From an uncultured Lentisphaeria bacterium (lineage in GTDB: Bacteria > Verrucomicrobiota > Lentisphaeria > Victivallales > UBA1829): 64,000 bases of DNA. A model generated the notes under the pieces. It was given only the letters and a program-made list of their open reading frames with translations, ran no database searches and had not been told where the DNA came from. The DNA lies in the NCBI GenBank assembly GCA_905197955.1, contig CAJKAR010000021.1, forward strand, positions 1 through 64,000, in the 5' to 3' direction. Made by a program: the position numbers and the translations under genes. Positions 17,246 through 26,947 of this stretch are shown one piece after another (the stretch's first letter is position 1; each line of letters opens with the position of its first letter).

Positions 17246-17390
17246 TGATTCAACTCCTTTTGTTGTTTTTCCAGAAAACAGATTCAGGAAACATCACTAA
17301 GAATCATTTCCAAAATCTGTAGAAATATAAAAACCATTTCCGGCGTTTACAATCCCGGAAGCCGAAAAAATAAAAAGTTCTGCAATCAAA

Positions 17391-17429
17391 CAAAAAAACT
17401 CCGCACCCGCCCATCGGCAGATGCGGAGT
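17391..17429 (-). terminator. Terminator after purL
   Basis: The stem actccgca (17398-17405) / tgcggagt (17422-17429) is followed on the minus strand by seven T. It lies about 30 bases past the purL stop. Confidence 0.8.
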
Positions 17430-17456
17430 CTGTTTTTCAACAGAATGAGTTACAAC

Positions 17457-20423
17457 TCACACGCCGGCAAGCGTGGACTTGTACTTTGCCACCATCTCCT
17501 CCACCGGAATCTCCACGACTCCGGAAGCGGAACGGAAGCTCAATTTTCCGCTCTCATCCGTCGCTCCGACCTCCGCGAACGGAACGCCGGAGAAGATCTC
17601 TTTCAGCTTCGGCACATCGGCTTTCGCGCAGGTAATCAGGAAGCGGCTGTTCGATTCGGAGAACAGAAGTTCCAGATCGCTCATCGGCACATCCGCCGGA
17701 ACGGAAGCCAGATCAATCGACATACCAAGACGGCCGCCCATTGCGGAACGCGCAGCGGCAATCGCAAGTCCGCCGATCGCGGGAGAGATCGCGGAATGGA
17801 TCAATCCGGCATTCAGCGCCTTGTGATAGGCTTCATAGGTTTTGTTGGCCATCGCGGCATCGACTTTCGGAACATCCGTACCGATCTTGCCGAGCATTGC
17901 AAAATATTCACTGCCGCCGAGCTCGCGCTTTGTCGCGCCGATCACGCAGACGGCATCCCCGGCGAGTTTGGCGTCGATGGAAACGGCCTTCGACACATCG
18001 TCGATTTTGCCCATGACGCTGAACAGAACGGTCGGCGGAATGGAGATCTTTCTGCCGCCGCGGGTGCTGTCGTTCTTCATGCTGTCCTTTCCGGAAACGC
18101 AGGGAACCGTAAAGGCGAGCGCATAATCGTAAAGAGCCTGGTTGGCACGGACAAGCTGAGCCATTTTGTATTCGCCGTCGGGAGTCTTTTCGCTCTGGAC
18201 GGGATCCGGCCAGCAGAAGTTGTCGAGTCCGGCAAGGTGTTTCGGGTCGGCGCCGACCGCGACCGCTTCGCGGATCGCGACATCCATCGTGGACGCCATC
18301 ATGTGATAGGTATCAATATCGCTGTAACGCGGCATGATGCCGGCGGAAAGAACAACGCCCTCACGGGTCAGCGGCTCGACCATGAAGACGGTCGCATCGG
18401 AAGCGACATCGCGGTTCACTCCCGTATACGGCTTGATGACGCTGAGCCCCTTCACTTCGTGATCGTACTGGCGCGCTTTGTATTCGCCGGAACAGACGTT
18501 CAGCTGCGTCAGCATGGAGAGCACATCCGCCTTGACGCTGCGTCCTGCCAGATCGGGATTGTCGAACTTCTTCGGCTCCCAGGTGGCACGGAGATGCATC
18601 CGGGGAAGTCCCTCGTGCATGAAGGCAATGTCGATGCAGGCAACGACTTTGTCGCCGTACAGCATACAGAACTTGCCGTCATCGGTGAATTCGCCGAGCA
18701 CGGTTGCTTCCACATCGCGCTCCTTCGCCACGCGGAGGAACTCTTCGATATTTTCCGGCGGAACCGCAAAGCTCATGCGCTCCTGCGCCTCGGAAACGAG
18801 AATCTCCCAGGGTTTGAGTCCGGCGTACTTCAGCGGAGCCTTCGCAAGATCCATGCGGCATCCGTTGGAAATCGACGCCATTTCGCCGACGCTGGAGGAG
18901 AGGCCGCCCGCGCCGTTGTCGGTGACAAACCGATAGAGGTTGCGGTCGCGGATCTCGTAAATGAAATCGGACATCTTCTTCTGCGTAATCGGGTCGCCGA
19001 TCTGCACCGCCTGCACGGGACTGTCCTTATGCAGCTCTTCGCTGGAGAAGGTCGCTCCGTGAATGCCGTCCTTGCCGATTCGTCCGCCGGTCATGACGAT
19101 CAGATCGCCCGGTTTGATCGTCTTGGTCCAGCCGTCCACCTTGCCGACCTTTTTCGGCAAAGTTCCGAGCGTTCCGCAGTAGACCAGCGGCTTTCCGATA
19201 TAGCGCTCATCGAAGCGCTCCCAGCCGATTCCGTAGGGAATGCCGCTCTGGTTGCCGCCGTCGATCACGCCCTTGTGGACGCCGTCGCGCAGACGCCGCG
19301 GATGCAGAAGCCCTTCCGGCACATCCTTCGGATCGGTGAACGGCGAACCGAGGCAGTACCCCCACACATTGATCAGGAGATCGGCGCCCTGCCCTGTTCC
19401 GAGCGGGTCGCGGTTCACGCCGACGATTCCGGTCATCGCGCCCCCGTAGGGATCCAGCGCGGACGGGCTGTTATGTGTCTCGACCTTGAACACAAGATCC
19501 AGTTTATCGTTGAATTTAATCACGCCGGCGTTGTCCGTGAACACGGAAACGAGCCAGTCAACCTTCTTTGCAATCTCCTTTGTCCCCTTCTGAATGAAGG
19601 TTTTGTAAAGAGAGGTGAAGGTCTCCTTTTTACCGGTGGTGCGGTCCAGATATTCGACCTCGGCGCTGAAAATTTTATGTTTGCAGTGTTCGGACCAGGT
19701 CTGTGCGAGGATCTCCAGCTCGACATCAGTCGGCTTGTCGAGACCGAACTTCGCGCGGTCCTTCGCATTGCGGAAATAGTTCTGAATCGACTTCATCTCT
19801 TCGAGCGAAAGCGCCAGCGTACCTTTCCGGGAAATCTCCATGAGTTCATCGTCGGAGACTTCGAGATCAATCAGCCGGACCTCACCTCCGCCGATACCGT
19901 TCACGACCGGTTTGTTCAGCGGCATACCGTTCTTTTCCACCTCCGCGCGGGAGAGCACTTTGACAGTCTCAATCAGTTCATTGGCAAGGATTCCGCGAGC
20001 GATTTCCGCAACTTTTTCCGCGGTCAATGCGGGAGCCTGGAAGAGATATTCAATCGAGCTGTAAACATCTTCGCCGGGGACCAGCTTTCTGCCGATGATA
20101 TCGCCGACTGCCTCGCGAGCGGTGCGGCCGACGTTGTCGGTCACGCCGGGACGATATCCCACCGCCACGACCCAGTCGAAATCAAACACCTCTCCCGGCG
20201 CAGTCTCCCCCACCTTATAATACTGGAGCACAGGATTCGCCAGTTCCTTTGCAATTTTTTCCGCCTGCGCCCGGTCAATATCGGCGGAGACGGTGAAGAC
20301 ATCCCTGGTCCGGACGGAAACAACGTTCTCATGAAGAAAATCCGTAATCTTCTTCAACGCCGCCTCGCCTCTTGCGTCATGCCATTCCGGCTTGACAGCG
20401 ATTTCGATTCTGTGATCCATCAT
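17457..20423 (-). CDS. purL: Phosphoribosylformylglycinamidine synthase PurL with N-terminal double PurS module
   Basis: This enzyme makes FGAM from FGAR in purine synthesis, using ATP and ammonia supplied by PurQ. Residues 1-75 and about 80-160 each resemble the small PurS subunit (IEIAVKPEWHDARGEAALKK; VVAVGYRPGVTDNVGRTARE). The linker with MPLNKPVVNG follows, then the PurL catalytic body with TWSEHCKHK (about 242-250), VETHNSPSALDPYGGAMTGI and CVSGKDSM. The protein stops at about 988 residues without a class I glutaminase domain, so PurQ must be encoded elsewhere. The form is intermediate between small PurL (about 730 residues) and the fused E. coli type (about 1295). The PurS reading is by pattern, not alignment. 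Confidence 0.9.
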   Translation of the reverse strand: MMDHRIEIAVKPEWHDARGEAALKKITDFLHENVVSVRTRDVFTVSADIDRAQAEKIAKELANPVLQYYKVGETAPGEVFDFDWVVAVGYRPGVTDNVGRTAREAVGDIIGRKLVPGEDVYSSIEYLFQAPALTAEKVAEIARGILANELIETVKVLSRAEVEKNGMPLNKPVVNGIGGGEVRLIDLEVSDDELMEISRKGTLALSLEEMKSIQNYFRNAKDRAKFGLDKPTDVELEILAQTWSEHCKHKIFSAEVEYLDRTTGKKETFTSLYKTFIQKGTKEIAKKVDWLVSVFTDNAGVIKFNDKLDLVFKVETHNSPSALDPYGGAMTGIVGVNRDPLGTGQGADLLINVWGYCLGSPFTDPKDVPEGLLHPRRLRDGVHKGVIDGGNQSGIPYGIGWERFDERYIGKPLVYCGTLGTLPKKVGKVDGWTKTIKPGDLIVMTGGRIGKDGIHGATFSSEELHKDSPVQAVQIGDPITQKKMSDFIYEIRDRNLYRFVTDNGAGGLSSSVGEMASISNGCRMDLAKAPLKYAGLKPWEILVSEAQERMSFAVPPENIEEFLRVAKERDVEATVLGEFTDDGKFCMLYGDKVVACIDIAFMHEGLPRMHLRATWEPKKFDNPDLAGRSVKADVLSMLTQLNVCSGEYKARQYDHEVKGLSVIKPYTGVNRDVASDATVFMVEPLTREGVVLSAGIMPRYSDIDTYHMMASTMDVAIREAVAVGADPKHLAGLDNFCWPDPVQSEKTPDGEYKMAQLVRANQALYDYALAFTVPCVSGKDSMKNDSTRGGRKISIPPTVLFSVMGKIDDVSKAVSIDAKLAGDAVCVIGATKRELGGSEYFAMLGKIGTDVPKVDAAMANKTYEAYHKALNAGLIHSAISPAIGGLAIAAARSAMGGRLGMSIDLASVPADVPMSDLELLFSESNSRFLITCAKADVPKLKEIFSGVPFAEVGATDESGKLSFRSASGVVEIPVEEMVAKYKSTLAGV

Positions 20424-20519
20424 TTTTTCCCTTGTCCTTTCAGTTTGAAAAACATGCCGGTAAGATACATCGGAATCGGACTTTTTTCAACAAATCTTCC
20501 GGAAAAAAGAGGGGATGCG

Positions 20520-21398
20520 TCACGCTTTGATCTCCGAACTTCTCCCCGCCGCTCCGGACTCTTCCGCAAAACAGTGCGAACGGTACCGCAGCGGAGTCAT
20601 TCCATAGCGTTCCTTGAAGAGCTTCGAGAGATACGCCGAATCCGAAAAATTGAGAAATTCCGTGATCTCGCCGATCCGATGATTTGTCTCCCGCAGCTGC
20701 CGTGCCGCCTCCTCCAGTTTGATATTCCGCACATACTCCGCAGGCGTTTCCGGAAAATACATCCGCCAGTACCGGAAAAAGGTCCGGCGCGACATCCCGT
20801 GCTCCCGCGCCAGCGCCTCCAGATCCATCTCCCGGTTGAAATGAAACTTCAACGCCGAAGCAATCGCCATGATCCTGTCATGATTGCACTCATGGTCTGT
20901 TTTCGGCTTTTTTCTCATGAAAATCAACTCCTGAAGCAGCTGGAAGCACGCCACATCGACCCGGTCCGCCACGCCGTATTCCAGAGAGTGATTCTGGTAA
21001 TCGGTCAACCGGCGGATCAGTTCCGTGATCTCTCCGCTGAGTTCGATCTCCCACGCGATCTCCTCCGGCAGAATCTTCTGCGCTCTCATCGCCTCCAGCG
21101 ACTTCAGCGAGTAGCTGAAATGAAACGAGTTACGCGGATAGGGAAGCGCATAGGTAATCGGACGGAACGGATATTTGATCAGGACATGCGGAAAACGTGT
21201 TCTGTAAACGTTCCCGTCGATCCGATCCACGGCGAACTCCTCCTCGCCGGACGAGATCCGGATACAGACCTCGAACTTGTCCGTGAAATAAAAATCATAC
21301 GCCTTCCGCTGTTCCCCGACCGTGCTTCCAAACCGTTTCACAGGAAACGGAAACGGCACAACTCTCTTCTGTGCGGAAAGATCCGTTTCATACAGCAT
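20520..21398 (-). CDS. AraC-family transcriptional regulator
   Basis: The 292-residue protein has an N-terminal half of about 170 residues, probably a cupin-like ligand-binding region, and a C-terminal double helix-turn-helix. The latter includes LEALAREHGMSRRTFFRYWR and IGEITEFLNFSDSAYLSKLF, then the KERYGMTPLRYR signature at the end. The ATG at 21398 has AGGAGG at ideal spacing; the frame is open upstream. It is divergent from the GH16 gene at 21589, which it probably controls in response to a sugar. No operator was identified in the 190-base divergent region. Confidence 0.88.
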   Translation of the reverse strand: MLYETDLSAQKRVVPFPFPVKRFGSTVGEQRKAYDFYFTDKFEVCIRISSGEEEFAVDRIDGNVYRTRFPHVLIKYPFRPITYALPYPRNSFHFSYSLKSLEAMRAQKILPEEIAWEIELSGEITELIRRLTDYQNHSLEYGVADRVDVACFQLLQELIFMRKKPKTDHECNHDRIMAIASALKFHFNREMDLEALAREHGMSRRTFFRYWRMYFPETPAEYVRNIKLEEAARQLRETNHRIGEITEFLNFSDSAYLSKLFKERYGMTPLRYRSHCFAEESGAAGRSSEIKA

Positions 21399-21588
21399 CT
21401 TCAGGCCTCCTGTTTGAAGAATCCTCAATACTTTATCATGAAACATTCCATAGAACAAGAAAATCTGGCACAAATCTTCTGATTTTTTGGCACGCCTCTC
21501 TCTTGCGAAAGAAAGGAAAACAGGTTACATTCCATAATAAAACAATCCGGCGCGTCAAGGCGTCAAACCACAAAAAAAGGATGGCAAA

Positions 21589-22419
21589 ATGACAGATCAT
21601 GCCAAAAGTATGCTCCCCGCAGGCAAAAAATGGAAACTTGTCTGGCACGATGAATTCGACGGCACGGAACTCGACCGCACCAAATGGGATTTCCGACTGC
21701 ATCTGCTCCAGCAGCGCCACAACACATTCACCGACGAAGGCGCAGTACTCGACGGAAAAGGGAATCTTCTCCTCACCCTCATCGAAAAGGACGGACAGTT
21801 CTATTCGCCGCATCTCCAGACCGGTTACAACTTCATGGACCGTCCCGGAAAAATCTTCTACGAAGCCGATCAGAGCGCTAAAAAAGAGAGAATGTTCTGG
21901 CCGATCGCCAAGCTCCAGGAACCGAAATTCATGCACAAATACGGCTACTATGAGATCCGCTGCAAACTTCAGACTCAGCCCGGATGGTGGTCGGCGTTCT
22001 GGCTCCAGTCCCCGATTATCGGAGCAACCCTGAATCCGGAGGAGTGCGGAGTGGAAGTCGATATCATGGAAAGTTTCGCCCCGAACGGAATCGTCTCCCA
22101 CAACAACCACTGGGGCGGATATGGCGACGATCATCAGCATGTCGGCTCCGGAGAACGGAAGCTGGAGGAGACTCCCGACGGATTCCATGTCTTCGGACTC
22201 GACTGGAGCGAAAACGGATATGTCTACTACATCGACGGCAAAGAGTCGTGGCGCGTCGACGGCCCCGTTTCGCATCGCGAACAGTTCATCCTGATCTCCA
22301 CCGAATGCATGGGCTACCGGTACAGCGATCAGCCCGATGAAAAACTCAAAAAAGCCGTGCTTCCCGACTATTTCATCGTCGATTATGTCCGCGTCTACGA
22401 CGAAGTGAAAGAATCATAA
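21589..22419 (+). CDS. Glycoside hydrolase family 16 enzyme
   Basis: The beta-jelly-roll retaining hydrolase starts with KLVWHDEFDGTELDRTKWDF, the standard GH16 entry. It carries the catalytic E-x-D-x-x-E as EVDIME (nucleophile E156, D158, acid/base E161). GH16 enzymes cleave beta-1,3/1,4-glucans or galactans such as laminarin, lichenan and agar. At 276 residues this is a single domain without a binding module. It has no signal peptide, which is unusual for GH16 and suggests action on imported oligosaccharides or a non-classical export route. AraC divergent at 21398 is the likely regulator. Confidence 0.88.
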   Translation: MTDHAKSMLPAGKKWKLVWHDEFDGTELDRTKWDFRLHLLQQRHNTFTDEGAVLDGKGNLLLTLIEKDGQFYSPHLQTGYNFMDRPGKIFYEADQSAKKERMFWPIAKLQEPKFMHKYGYYEIRCKLQTQPGWWSAFWLQSPIIGATLNPEECGVEVDIMESFAPNGIVSHNNHWGGYGDDHQHVGSGERKLEETPDGFHVFGLDWSENGYVYYIDGKESWRVDGPVSHREQFILISTECMGYRYSDQPDEKLKKAVLPDYFIVDYVRVYDEVKES

Positions 22420-22433
22420 ATCTTCCGGATTCT

Positions 22434-22485
22434 CCGGCAGACTGGCAGAAAAAAAATCTCTCCGCCTGCCGGGGTCTTTTCTTGA
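22434..22485 (+). terminator. Possible terminator after the GH16 gene
   Basis: Stem ccggcag (22434-22440) / ctgccgg (22466-22472) with a long A-rich loop, then a T-rich stretch (gtcttttctt). The loop is large, so this is a weak call. The next gene is convergent. Confidence 0.4.
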
Positions 22486-22520
22486 TCGTGATATCTTAAT
22501 CTATAACTTAATCTATAAAC

Positions 22521-23390
22521 TTACGCGCGCGAGGCTCCCGGCGAAGCGCCAGTCCGCTTCCGGTAGACGCGAATAAAGTAGTTCGGATCGTGAAATCCGC
22601 AGGCAAACGCGATCTCCCGCACCGTCATGGAAGTTCCTTGCAGCAGCTTCGAGGCATGTTCCAGACGCCGCACCAGCAGATAGTCCAGAGGCGAAATTCC
22701 CAGTTCGCGTTTGAACACTTTTGATAAATGGTTCGGCGTCACGCTTGCCTCCTCCGCCAGAAGCGCCACGGAAAGCTCCGGATCGCTGAAGGTGCTGTCG
22801 ATGCGGTTTTTCGTCCGGAAAAAGGTCCGGTTTGAACGCTTCTCTTCACCAAATTTCCCCTCCTCCGCAGTCTCCTGAAAGAGAAGTCCCAGAATTTCCA
22901 GCAAAACCCCTTTCCGTTCCAGCATCCGTCCCGGCGAATCGGGATAGATTTGAAAATGACGCCGGATCCGTTCCGGGAACTCCGGCGGAACGCGGCGGCG
23001 GAAAAACGGAAGTTCCATGCCGGAAGGAAACTCCGGAAGCGCCGCGGCAAGCTCCGGACGGTATTCCTGAACATCATCGGCATACACGAAAATCAGAGGC
23101 GCCTCCCGATGCGCCCGGCAGTCGGAATACCAGTCGAAATGAATACACCAGCGCTCCACGGCGGAATCGGCAATCGTGCAATGCGTCATTCCAGGCGGAA
23201 TGAGAATCGCCGAGCCGCCGGAACAGTAAAACGTTCCTCGTTCGGTCACGACCCGCCCTTCGCCGCGACTGAAGTAGACCAGTTCAAAATCGTAAATTCT
23301 GCGATTCGGCTCAATTCGTCCGCGCGGCCAGGAACCGCTCCACACGGGGCCGTGTCCGGGATTCAGGGTCGCAAGCAGGTCAAAAAGCAT
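22521..23390 (-). CDS. AraC-family transcriptional regulator
   Basis: The 289-residue product has an N-terminal cupin-like sensor (YDFELVYFSRGEGRVVTERG, ILIPPGMTHCTI, then ERWCIHFDWY) and a C-terminal AraC DNA-binding domain (SVALLAEEASVTPNHLSKVF; VREIAFACGFHDPNYFIRVY; KRTGASPG). The ATG at 23390 is chosen by family length. The frame is open to 23489, but that would overlap the divergent gene. No strong ribosome-binding site is visible for any start. Divergent orientation makes it the likely regulator of the glycosidase and cupin genes at 23488-26741. Confidence 0.85.
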   Translation of the reverse strand: MLFDLLATLNPGHGPVWSGSWPRGRIEPNRRIYDFELVYFSRGEGRVVTERGTFYCSGGSAILIPPGMTHCTIADSAVERWCIHFDWYSDCRAHREAPLIFVYADDVQEYRPELAAALPEFPSGMELPFFRRRVPPEFPERIRRHFQIYPDSPGRMLERKGVLLEILGLLFQETAEEGKFGEEKRSNRTFFRTKNRIDSTFSDPELSVALLAEEASVTPNHLSKVFKRELGISPLDYLLVRRLEHASKLLQGTSMTVREIAFACGFHDPNYFIRVYRKRTGASPGASRA

Positions 23391-23487
23391 AATTTGTGCT
23401 GTTTTTGATAGATTTTTCTTCTGTTCATTTTTCTTTTTTCCCTTATAATATACAAGATACTCGAAATTTTTACAAAGGAGATACATC

Positions 23488-25551
23488 ATGGAGTGGATGG
23501 AAAAATGCTATTCCAGACTTCTGATCGACAATCACATCACAGATCTTCTTCCGGAATTCATGAGCCGCTTTGATCCGCGGAACTATGTGGAAATGGTCAA
23601 ACTTGCCGGAGTGGAAGCCTCCATGGTCTACGCCTGCGACCACAACGGCAACTGCTATTACCCGACATGCAGCGGGCATCCGCATGGAAATCTGAACGGA
23701 CGGGATCTTTTCGGAGAAACCGTCGAACTTCTGAGAAAAGAGCGGATCGTGCCGATCGCCTACTACACGATCATCTATCACAACTGGTCGGCGAAAAACC
23801 ATGAATCCTGGCGCATGCGGGACTGCGAAGGGAACACGCACGGCGGACGCTATCATTACAGCTGTCCGAACAACGCGGAGTACGGAGCATTCTGCCGGAA
23901 ACAGCTCGAAGAGGTTACCGCCTATCCTGTTGCCGGACTCTTCATCGACATGACCTTCTGGCCGATGGTCTGTTTCTGCGACTCCTGCCGTGCGGCGTGG
24001 CGGAAGGAGTCCGGACGCGAGATCCCGACCGTTATCGACTGGCAGAATCCCGAATGGGTCGCCTTCCAGCGCTGGCGCGAACGCTCCATGGCGGAATTCG
24101 GACAGATGCTGACCGATCACGTCAAACGTCTCCATCCGGAGATGAGCGTAACGCATCAGTTCTCCCCGGTTCTCCACGGCTGGTTCCTCGGGCAGAGCTC
24201 CGGAACGGCGGATGCCTCCGATTACGCATCCGGCGATTTCTACGGAGGAAAGGCGCAGCAGAGGATCGGAGCAAAAATCTTTTCCGCCTACTCGAAACAT
24301 CAGCCGTTTGAATTCATGACCTCGCGCTGTGTCGATTTGCACGACCACACCTCGACCAAGTCCGACGACGAACTCTTTCTGCATGCAGTCACCACGCTCG
24401 CCAACGGAGGCGCCTACTTCTTCATCGACGCGATCCATCCGGACGGCACGCTGAATCGGAATTTCTATCAGCGCCTCCACAAGACCGTGCGCCGTCTGGA
24501 GCCGTTCAAGGAGATGGTGAAAAAACATGTTCCAGTCCTCTCCGCCCGGACCGCTCTCTATTTTTCCATGACCGGATGCGTGAACGAATCGCTGAACGGC
24601 GTCCCGATTTCAAAAATGAGCGAGGGCGGAGGAAATATGGACAACCGGAAAAACGCACTGGTCGATGAAATCACCGCGGCTGGCGCGATCCTCAGCAAAC
24701 TTCACATTCCGTACCGGGTTGTCACAGACCGGACGAGCGATTTTTCGGAATTCAAAACCATGATCGTCTGTGCCGCGGCGTACCTGTCGGACGCGGAGTG
24801 CGAACGGCTCCGGAGCTTCGTGGAAAACGGCGGAACGCTGATCGCCACCGGAAAGACCTCTCTTTACGATCCAGAAGGCCGATGCACCGGCGATTTCCGT
24901 CTTGCCGACGTCTTCGGAATCTCCTGGAGCGGGAAAATGACCGATGCGGTCAGCTATCTGGATCCCGGAAAAGGAAGGGATCTGATTTCGGTCCGCGGCC
25001 CCTGCTCCCCGCTGGTGAAAGCGACCACGGCGGAGGTGCGCGGAACGGTCGTCCTCCCGCATTTCCCCTGCGACGATCCGGAACGCTATGCCTCGATCCA
25101 CTCCAATCCGCCGGGTATCCCGACGGAATACGCAGGACTCACAATCAACCGCTGCGGCAAGGGGCGATGCATCTATCTCTATTCTCCGCTCCTGATGCAC
25201 CGCCAGTATTCACAGGAGCAGTTCGGAATGGAACTGTTCGCGGAATTCGCGCCGGAATTCGTGACCGCGTCGGAACATCTTCCGGGAAGCACGGAACTCA
25301 CCTTGCTGAAGAGCTCAAAGGAAAATGCATATCTGCTCGGAATCGTCAACTATCAGGAGGAACTGCCGAACATCCCGCTGCATGAGGTTTCGATTTCGAT
25401 CCGTCTGCCGGAAGGATTCATTCCGGAACAGCTGGTCCGCGCATCCGACGGAACGGATCTGGAATTCACCTTCCGGGACGGTGTTCTCTCCATTCAACTG
25501 CACACACTGCAAAATGCGGAAATCTTAGAACTCAGGGAGAAGAAAAAATGA
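23488..25551 (+). CDS. Putative TIM-barrel glycoside hydrolase (GHL6 / GH29-like)
   Basis: The 687-residue protein begins with a TIM-barrel hydrolase region (about 1-350). It contains the strand-end motif VAGLFIDMTFWP (D near 154) followed by a Cys-rich CFCDSCRAAW, a pattern I associate with the hypothetical glycosyl hydrolase 6 group related to alpha-L-fucosidases. Residues of about 390-520 resemble the Rossmann-like trimerisation domain of GH42 beta-galactosidases (IVCAAAYLSDAECERLRSFV, NGGTLIATG), and a beta domain ends the protein. No signal peptide is present. AAAGGAGA precedes the ATG. It overlaps the next gene by ATGA and is divergent from an AraC regulator. Substrate unknown. Confidence 0.65.
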   Translation: MEWMEKCYSRLLIDNHITDLLPEFMSRFDPRNYVEMVKLAGVEASMVYACDHNGNCYYPTCSGHPHGNLNGRDLFGETVELLRKERIVPIAYYTIIYHNWSAKNHESWRMRDCEGNTHGGRYHYSCPNNAEYGAFCRKQLEEVTAYPVAGLFIDMTFWPMVCFCDSCRAAWRKESGREIPTVIDWQNPEWVAFQRWRERSMAEFGQMLTDHVKRLHPEMSVTHQFSPVLHGWFLGQSSGTADASDYASGDFYGGKAQQRIGAKIFSAYSKHQPFEFMTSRCVDLHDHTSTKSDDELFLHAVTTLANGGAYFFIDAIHPDGTLNRNFYQRLHKTVRRLEPFKEMVKKHVPVLSARTALYFSMTGCVNESLNGVPISKMSEGGGNMDNRKNALVDEITAAGAILSKLHIPYRVVTDRTSDFSEFKTMIVCAAAYLSDAECERLRSFVENGGTLIATGKTSLYDPEGRCTGDFRLADVFGISWSGKMTDAVSYLDPGKGRDLISVRGPCSPLVKATTAEVRGTVVLPHFPCDDPERYASIHSNPPGIPTEYAGLTINRCGKGRCIYLYSPLLMHRQYSQEQFGMELFAEFAPEFVTASEHLPGSTELTLLKSSKENAYLLGIVNYQEELPNIPLHEVSISIRLPEGFIPEQLVRASDGTDLEFTFRDGVLSIQLHTLQNAEILELREKKK

Positions 25552-26741
25552 ATCAGCTGAAACTTGCATTCGAATCCGGAAACGGGATTCTGCGTCTGGC
25601 ACCGAACTGGGTACCGCGCTCCTTCTGCATTCCGGGACGGCGCATCAAACTGCATCCGGACGACTACTACGCGCTTGGCGGCGAACGCGGCGGCATCGAC
25701 GAACGGTGGTTCGCCTCCACAACTCCGGCGGACAACGGGCCGCTGACTCCGAAAGACGAAGGGGTCAGCCGGGTGGTCTGCGAAAACAACGAACTTGTCA
25801 CTCTGCGCGATGCGGTCGAAGAGCTCGGCGCGGATCTGATCGGGGAACGGCTCTGGAACGAATATCACGCATGGCCGATCTTTTCGAAATTCTTCGACAA
25901 TCTCGGTCCGCTGCCGCACCACATCCATCACCGGGACCGGCACGCAAAGCTCGTCGGACAGCGCGGCAAACCGGAATGCTACTATTTTCCTCCTCAGCTC
26001 AATAATCACGGAGGACATTTCCCGTACACATTCTTCGGTCTGGAACCGGGAACAACGAAAGATCAGGTCCGCGAGTGTCTGAAAAATTTCACAAAGGGCG
26101 ACAACAAACTGACCAATCTTTCCCGCGCCTATCGGCTTGAGCCCGGAACCGGATGGGATGTCCCGCCCGGACTTCTCCATGCGCCGGGAAGCCTCTGCAC
26201 CTACGAGCCGCAGGCGGCGTCGGATGTCTACGCCATGTACCAGTCGCTGGTGGACAACCAGATCGTGCCGGAATCCCTGCTCTGGAAAGACTGTCCGAAA
26301 GACAAACTCGGCGATTATGACTATCTGCTCGACGTCATCGACTGGGAACTCAATGTCGATCCGGAATTGAAAGCGCATCGTTTCATGAGTCCGCGTCCGG
26401 TCCGTCCGGAAGCAGAAATGCTGGAAAACGGATACCGCGAACTCTGGGTCTGCTACAAGTCCGATGCCGTCAGCGCCAAGGAACTGACCGTTCTGCCGGG
26501 CCGGACCGCCATCATCCGGGACTCCGCCGCCTACGGTCTCATCATGATGCAGGGGCACGGCACCATGAACAATCTGAAACTCGAAACACCCGCACTGATC
26601 CGCTTCGGACAGCTCACTTACGACGAATATTTCGTCTCCGAACAGGCCGCTCGGAAAGGCGTGAAAATCGTGAACGAATCTCTATCCGATCCGCTGGTCA
26701 TGCTGAAACACTTCGGCCCGGCGAATCCCGATCTGAATTGA
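25548..26741 (+). CDS. Cupin protein related to class I mannose-6-phosphate isomerases
   Basis: The 397-residue protein has a metal-site pattern like that of type I phosphomannose isomerases. There is a histidine cluster LPHHIHHRDRH (about 122-132), KPECYYFPP (E about 143), and PPGLLHAPGS (about 205-215), which is equivalent to the PAGxxHA segment. A second cupin-like half follows (LTVLPGRTAIIRDSA). It could isomerise or epimerise a sugar released by the glycosidase upstream. The stop of that gene overlaps this start (ATGA), so the two are co-translated. It ends before a terminator. It is longer and more divergent than true ManA, so the reaction is not certain. Confidence 0.65.
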   Translation: MNQLKLAFESGNGILRLAPNWVPRSFCIPGRRIKLHPDDYYALGGERGGIDERWFASTTPADNGPLTPKDEGVSRVVCENNELVTLRDAVEELGADLIGERLWNEYHAWPIFSKFFDNLGPLPHHIHHRDRHAKLVGQRGKPECYYFPPQLNNHGGHFPYTFFGLEPGTTKDQVRECLKNFTKGDNKLTNLSRAYRLEPGTGWDVPPGLLHAPGSLCTYEPQAASDVYAMYQSLVDNQIVPESLLWKDCPKDKLGDYDYLLDVIDWELNVDPELKAHRFMSPRPVRPEAEMLENGYRELWVCYKSDAVSAKELTVLPGRTAIIRDSAAYGLIMMQGHGTMNNLKLETPALIRFGQLTYDEYFVSEQAARKGVKIVNESLSDPLVMLKHFGPANPDLN

Positions 26742-26758
26742 AACTGCATTCCACGCGG

Positions 26759-26803
26759 GAAGCCTTCCGGATCTGCAAGGATCGGAAGGCTTCTCTCTTT
26801 TTT
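26759..26803 (+). terminator. Terminator of the glycosidase-cupin operon
   Basis: Stem gaagccttccg (26759-26769) / cggaaggcttc (26783-26793), then a T-rich run. It lies 18 bases past the cupin stop and separates this operon from the regulator module at 27031. Confidence 0.85.
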
Positions 26804-26841
26804 CCCAGTTTCACGTCCAATTTCACTTATCATTTATCAAC

Positions 26842-26865
26842 AAAGTGAAAAGTTATGTGATAAGT
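26842..26865 (+). promoter_or_regulatory. Candidate operator copy 1 of the GntR/LacI-type regulator
   Basis: The sequence aaagtgaaaagttatgtgat recurs almost exactly at 26977-26997 (aaagtgaaaagttaagtgat). Just left, cacttatca (26824-26832) is an inverted copy of the tgataagt part. Repetition around the regulator promoter suggests auto-control. Confidence 0.5.
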
Positions 26866-26947
26866 ATACACCCATGAAGCAATCGTCATTTCTTCTTGTT
26901 TTCAAGTATAAAAACAAACTTTTTTTCCATTTTTTCAAAAAGAACCA

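Noticed and set aside
17421..21482. 1353-codon open frame on the plus strand
   Set aside because: It lies antisense to purL and an AraC gene, both of which have clear families; the frame is a by-product of their codon composition.
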